Origin: Streptomyces jumonjinensis
GTDB taxonomy: Bacteria; Actinomycetota; Actinomycetes; Streptomycetales; Streptomycetaceae
NCBI RefSeq assembly: GCF_009600885.1
Contig: NZ_VCLA01000140.1
Span: 26,275 to 90,274, forward strand
Length of the DNA stretch: 64,000 bases
Direction of reading: 5' to 3'
Below the pieces are notes generated by a model that ran no database searches, was not told the DNA's origin, and saw only the letters and a program-made list of their open reading frames with translations. The translations under genes and the position numbers were made by a program. Position 1 is the first letter of the stretch, and every line of letters begins with the position of its first letter. Positions 60,251 to 64,000 of the stretch are shown here, piece by piece.

Positions 60251-62887
60251 GTGCCCGGTGAGAATCTGTCCCGCGACGAGGCCCGCGAGCGGGCGGAGCT
60301 GCTGTCCGTCGACGGGTACGAGGTGGCCCTCGACCTGCGGTCCGCGGTCGGGGACGAGGGGGAGCCGGCGGACGGCGGTCCCCGTACGTTCCGTTCGGTG
60401 ACGACGATCCGGTTCCGCTGTGCGCGGCCGGGCTCGGCGACCTTCGCCGATCTGCTCGCCCCGTCCGTCACCGCGGTGACGCTGAACGGGGAGAAGCTGG
60501 ACCCGGCCGCCGTCTTCGACGGCTCGCGGATCGCGCTGGACTCGCTCGCCGCGGAGAACGTGCTGGTCGTGGACGCGCAGTGCGCCTACAGCCGCACCGG
60601 TGAGGGGCTGCACCGGTTCGTCGACCCGGAGGACGGCGAGGTCTATCTCTATACGCAGTACGAGCCCGCCGACGCGCGCCGGGTCTTCGCCAACTTCGAG
60701 CAGCCGGATCTGAAGGCCCCTTTCCGCTTCGAGGTGACCGCGCCGGACGGGTGGACCGTCTGGAGCAACAGCGCGGGCGAGCGCGTCTCCAGCGACGAGA
60801 TCGGGGCCGGGGTCGGGGCCGGGGTCGGGGTCGGGGCCGGGGTCGGGGCCGGGGTCGGGGTGTGGCAGTTCGCCGAGACCCAGCCGATCTCCACCTACAT
60901 CACCGCGGTCGTCGCCGGTCCGTACCACTATGAGACGGATGTCTACCGCCGGTCCTTCGACGACGGCTCCGTTCTGGAGATCCCGCTGGGGGCGATGTGC
61001 CGCAAGGGCCTCGCCCGGCACTTCGACGCCGACGACATCTTCCTGGTCACCAAGCAGGGTCTGGACTTCTTCCACGACCGCTTCGACTACCCGTACCCCT
61101 TCGGCAAGTACGACCAGGCATTCGTCCCCGAGTACAACATCGGCGCGATGGAGAACCCGGGGTGCGTCACCTTCCGCGAGGAGTTCGTCTTCCGCGGCAA
61201 GGTGACCCAGGCGTCGTACGAGCGCCGGGCCAATGTCATCCTGCACGAGATGGCCCATATGTGGTTCGGCGATCTCGTCACCATGGCCTGGTGGGACGAT
61301 CTCTGGCTCAAGGAGTCCTTCGCCGACTTCATGGGCTCGTACGCGATGGTCGGCGCGACCCGGTTCACCAACGGCTGGGTCACCTTCGCCAACAACCGCA
61401 AGGCATGGGCGTACCGCGCCGACCAGCTGCCGTCCACCCACCCGGTCACGGCCGACATCCATGATCTGGAGGCGGCCAAGCTCAACTTCGACGGCATCAC
61501 CTACGCCAAGGGCGCGAGCGTCCTCAAGCAGCTGGTGGCGTACGCGGGCGAGGACGCCTTCCTGGAGGGCGCGCGGCGCTACTTCAAGCGGCACGCGTAC
61601 GGGAACACCCAGCTGGGCGATCTGCTGTCGGTGCTGGAGGAGACCTCCGGGCGGGACATGGCCGCCTGGTCGCGGGCCTGGCTCCAGACGGCCGGGGTGA
61701 ACACCCTGACCCCCGAGGCGACCTATGACGCGGGCGGCAGGATCACCGAGCTCGCCGTGCTCCAGGACGGGGAGGAGCCGCGCCCCCACCGGGTGGCGAT
61801 CGGGCTCTACCGGCACGAGGACTCCGCGCTGGTGCGGTACGCACGCGCCGAGGTCGACGTCACCGACACGCGCACGGTGGTGCCGGAGCTGGCGGGGGCC
61901 GAGCAGCCCGAGCTGGTGCTGGTCAACGACGACGATCTGACGTACTGCAAGATCCGTTTCGACCAGGGCTCGCTGGACACGCTGCGCGCCTCGCTCGGCG
62001 ACATCACCGACCCGCTGGCCCGGGCGCTGGCCTGGTCGGCGCTGTGGAATCTGACCCGGGACGGGCTGATGCCCGCGCGGGACTTCATCGATCTGGTGCT
62101 CCGGTTCTCCGGGCGCGAGAGCGACATCGGCGTCCTCCAGATGCTGCACGCCTGGGCGCACTCGGCGCTGACGTACTACGCGGCCCCCGACTGGCGCGCG
62201 GAGGGCGGGCGGCTGCTCGCCGAGGGCGCGCTGAACGAGCTGCGGAAGGCCGAGCCGGGGAGCGAGCACCAGCTGACCTGGGCGCGGTTCTTCGCCTCGG
62301 CGGCGGACTCGGCGGCCGATCTCCAGCTGCTCCAGGGGCTGCTCGACGGCACGGCGAAGATCGACGGGCTGGAGGTCGACCAGGAGCTGCGCTGGGCGCT
62401 CCTCGGGCCGCTGGCCTCGCACGGGGCGGCCGGCGAGGCGGAGATCGCGGCGGAGCTGGCGCGCGACGACACCGCGTCCGGCAAGCGGCACCAGCTGCGC
62501 TGTCTGGCGGCGCGGCCGTCCGCCGAGGTGAAGGCCGAGGCGTGGGCGCGGGTGGTGGAGTCCGACGAGCTCTCCAACGCGCTGGCGGGGGCGACGATCG
62601 CGGGGTGGACGCAGGCGGGGCAGCGGGAGCTGCTCGCGCCGTACACCGAGAAGTACTTCGCGGCGATCGAACGGGTGTGGGAGGAGCGCTCCATCCAGAT
62701 CGGGATGGACGTGGTGAGCGGGCTGTTCCCCGCGTTCCAGGGCGAGCGGGCGCTGGCGGCGGCGGACGTCTGGCTGGCGGCGCACGAGTCGGCCGCGCCC
62801 GCCCTGCGCCGGCTGGTGCTCGAATCCCGCGACGATCTGGCGCGGGGGCTGCGCGGTCAGGTGTGCGACGCGGAGGCGGCGGGCTGA
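60251..62887 (+). CDS. pepN: Aminopeptidase N (M1 metallopeptidase)
   Basis: The 878-residue zinc enzyme has the GAMEN exopeptidase motif (NIGAMENPGCVT) and HExxH-18-E (ILHEMAHMWFGDL, then LKESFADF). The N-terminal saddle and C-terminal ERAP-like domain are both present. It removes N-terminal residues in the cytoplasm. A run of Gly-Ala/Gly-Val dipeptides (GAGVGAGVGVGAG) inserted around residues 187-203 is not part of the family and lies in a loop. GTG at 60251 is five bases after AGGAG; a GTG six bases earlier overlaps that site. Confidence 0.96.
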   Translation: MPGENLSRDEARERAELLSVDGYEVALDLRSAVGDEGEPADGGPRTFRSVTTIRFRCARPGSATFADLLAPSVTAVTLNGEKLDPAAVFDGSRIALDSLAAENVLVVDAQCAYSRTGEGLHRFVDPEDGEVYLYTQYEPADARRVFANFEQPDLKAPFRFEVTAPDGWTVWSNSAGERVSSDEIGAGVGAGVGVGAGVGAGVGVWQFAETQPISTYITAVVAGPYHYETDVYRRSFDDGSVLEIPLGAMCRKGLARHFDADDIFLVTKQGLDFFHDRFDYPYPFGKYDQAFVPEYNIGAMENPGCVTFREEFVFRGKVTQASYERRANVILHEMAHMWFGDLVTMAWWDDLWLKESFADFMGSYAMVGATRFTNGWVTFANNRKAWAYRADQLPSTHPVTADIHDLEAAKLNFDGITYAKGASVLKQLVAYAGEDAFLEGARRYFKRHAYGNTQLGDLLSVLEETSGRDMAAWSRAWLQTAGVNTLTPEATYDAGGRITELAVLQDGEEPRPHRVAIGLYRHEDSALVRYARAEVDVTDTRTVVPELAGAEQPELVLVNDDDLTYCKIRFDQGSLDTLRASLGDITDPLARALAWSALWNLTRDGLMPARDFIDLVLRFSGRESDIGVLQMLHAWAHSALTYYAAPDWRAEGGRLLAEGALNELRKAEPGSEHQLTWARFFASAADSAADLQLLQGLLDGTAKIDGLEVDQELRWALLGPLASHGAAGEAEIAAELARDDTASGKRHQLRCLAARPSAEVKAEAWARVVESDELSNALAGATIAGWTQAGQRELLAPYTEKYFAAIERVWEERSIQIGMDVVSGLFPAFQGERALAAADVWLAAHESAAPALRRLVLESRDDLARGLRGQVCDAEAAG
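60803..60862 (+). repeat. G-run minisatellite inside pepN
   Basis: GGGGTC and GGGGCC hexamers repeat about ten times on the coding strand. With ten runs of four G separated by two bases, it could form a G-quadruplex. It encodes the Gly-Val/Gly-Ala tract. Confidence 0.88.
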
Positions 62888-63020
62888 CCTGCGGGCCGAC
62901 CGTGCCTGCGACGCGGAGGCGGCGGGCTGACCTGCGGGCCGACCCGCGGGCCGACCGTGCCTGCGACGCGGAGGCGGGACCGGTCCGCGGACCGGCCGCC
63001 GCCCGCAACGCGGAGGCGGC
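62864..63020. repeat. Tandem copies of the pepN 3' end
   Basis: TGCGACGCGGAGGCGGCGGG starts at 62864 (in pepN), again at 62907, and in shorter form at 62962, with a further degenerate copy near 63005. Copies are 43 and 55 bases apart. The pepN stop codon is thereby repeated. Confidence 0.8.
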
Positions 63021-63046
63021 GGGCCGGCCCCCGTCGCCCCGCTGTC

Positions 63047-63083
63047 GGGGGCGTCCGTTCCGTCAACCGGCGTGGACGCCCCC
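63047..63083 (+). terminator. pepN terminator
   Basis: GGGGGCGTCC-like arm (63047-63056) pairs with GGACGCCCCC (63074-63083) around a 17-base loop, 160 bases after the pepN stop. Confidence 0.6.
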
Positions 63084-63087
63084 GGGC

Positions 63088-63116
63088 TTGAGGACGAGCA
63101 TGTCCTGAAATATCGA
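63088..63116 (+). promoter_or_regulatory. Candidate promoter of the AbiEi-like gene
   Basis: TTGAGG (63088-63093) and TATCGA (63111-63116) are 17 bases apart in a locally AT-richer stretch, 53 bases before the start codon. Confidence 0.4.
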
Positions 63117-63168
63117 CGAATCTGTAACAGGGGTTAGGGGTGGGGCGGGTGTTGGGCATGCCCCGTGC

Positions 63169-64000
63169 ATGAACCATGACACCCGCACCCCCCTCCCCCT
63201 CGCTCATCTCGCCGCCGCCCGGCCCCGGGTGCTCTCGGCCGCCCAGCTGCGCGCCCATGGCATCTCCCCGGCCCAGGCCGCGGCCCGCACCCGCCCCGGG
63301 GGGACCTGGCAGACCCTGCTGCCGGGGGTGTATCTGCTGCACCGCTCGGCGGCCACCAGCGAGGAGCGGCTGCACGGGGCGCTCCTCTACGCGGGACGCC
63401 CGGCAGCGGAGCCGCAGAGCGGAAGCGCACCCCCGTACGGAGCGGCCATGGTCACCGGGTTCGCCGCCCTCGTCCTCCACCGGTTCGCCTCCGTACCGCC
63501 GTTGTCCGCGCTGGAGCACATCGACGTACTGGTGCCGGCGGCCCGGCGGCTGCGGTCCACCGGGTGCGCGCGGATCGTCAGGACACGGGAGACGCCCCGG
63601 CCGCTGGAGATCACCGGACTGCCCGTCGCGCCCGTCGCCCGCGCCCTCGCCGACGCCGTCGCACGGCTCACGGACGGGGACACCGTACGGCGGCTGCTCA
63701 GGGAGGCCGTGCACGGCGGGCACTGCGAACCGGCCGCCGTCGTCGCCGAATTGAGCCGCGCCCGGCTGCTGGGCCGCCCCCCGGTCGCGAGCGCCGTGGA
63801 CGCGCTGCTCGCCGAAGGCCGCGCGGCGGCGGAGGAACGGCTCTACGAGATGGTCCGCGAGCACGGGCTGCCGGACCCGGTGTGGAATGTGGACCTACAG
63901 ATTCCGGACGGCTCTCCGCTGGGCGTGGTCGACGCGTACTGGCCCGACCACGCGGTGGCCGTGGAGCTCAACACCCTCTCCCCGCGCCATGACGAGGGGC
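63169..64000 (+). CDS. AbiEi antitoxin-like/DUF559-like protein (runs off the window)
   Basis: 277 codons are present, starting MNHDTRTPLPLAHLAAARPR. The first half has an AbiEi-like winged-helix layout (VLSAAQLRAHGISPAQAAAR, GTWQTLLPGVYLLH), and the second half ends in a possible nuclease-type core (LPDPVWNVDLQIPDGSPLG, VVDAYWPDHAVAVELN). Many actinobacteria carry such solo genes, without an AbiEii toxin next to them. The upstream ribosome site is weak. The 3' end lies outside the window, so neither partner nor full domain can be judged. Confidence 0.72.
   Translation, partial: MNHDTRTPLPLAHLAAARPRVLSAAQLRAHGISPAQAAARTRPGGTWQTLLPGVYLLHRSAATSEERLHGALLYAGRPAAEPQSGSAPPYGAAMVTGFAALVLHRFASVPPLSALEHIDVLVPAARRLRSTGCARIVRTRETPRPLEITGLPVAPVARALADAVARLTDGDTVRRLLREAVHGGHCEPAAVVAELSRARLLGRPPVASAVDALLAEGRAAAEERLYEMVREHGLPDPVWNVDLQIPDGSPLGVVDAYWPDHAVAVELNTLSPRHDEG

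Noticed and set aside
59399..62785. A minus-strand open frame of 1128 codons
   Set aside because: Only its last 214 codons are real (the DsbA-family gene); the rest is antisense to pepN.

Overview
The window reads as part of a Streptomyces chromosome. It is GC-rich with strong third-position GC bias, and it carries the actinomycete gene order (RNase E/G, two radical-SAM-type genes, rodA-pbp2-mreDCB, ndk, folC, valS, clpX-clpP2-clpP1-tig). Other typical genes are a mycothiol-type DsbA nitroreductase, an HATPase/XRE-DUF5753/DUF397 triad, a peptidase inhibitor I36 protein and terpene synthases. No species is claimed.

Layout. 1-25.3 kb is conserved core, almost all on the minus strand: the start of RNase E/G, the TIGR03936 and TIGR03960 genes, a CYTH/CHAD protein, the wall-elongation cluster rodA, pbp2, mreD, mreC, mreB, then ndk, a DUF4233 gene, folC, an orphan sensor kinase and valS. 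A Pro/Gln-rich membrane protein follows on the plus strand. The Clp/trigger-factor block follows with a ClgR-like site. tRNA-Pro(UGG) and tRNA-Gly(UCC) mark the end of the core.

25.5-47 kb is accessory. It holds a small membrane protein, a membrane acyltransferase behind a palindrome-rich leader, an HD protein, a MacB-like ABC exporter, small orphan genes and a KefB-like antiporter. It also holds the HATPase/XRE/DUF397 triad and an I36 protein whose frame has lost its stop. An ECF42-like sigma factor is fused to a dead tyrosine-recombinase domain and sits next to its YciI/DGPF partner. A DUF998 protein lies behind a 15-bp perfect palindrome. A radical SAM enzyme with a Cys/Pro tail is followed by an APH-fold kinase. 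Then come a SpoIIE-type phosphatase, an Eis-like acetyltransferase with a coupled leader ORF, and two translationally coupled class I terpene synthases.

47-64 kb returns to metabolism: a Nei-type glycosylase, interspersed repeats, rpiB, two paralogous amino-acid permeases around bioY, a histidine phosphatase with an FGGY kinase, a 2-hydroxyacid dehydrogenase with a second FGGY kinase, a Tat-exported glycerophosphodiesterase, Fe-SOD with a Nur-like box, a DsbA-family nitroreductase, pepN and the start of an AbiEi-like protein.

A theme is local tandem duplication at gene junctions: the mreD/pbp2 border, the mreB stop, the pepN stop, a 14-bp minisatellite, and repeat tracts inside pepN and the RNase E N-terminus. 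The best candidates for undescribed biology are the terpene synthase pair, the radical SAM/kinase pair and the sigma-recombinase fusion. No rRNA, CRISPR array or intact mobile element was found.
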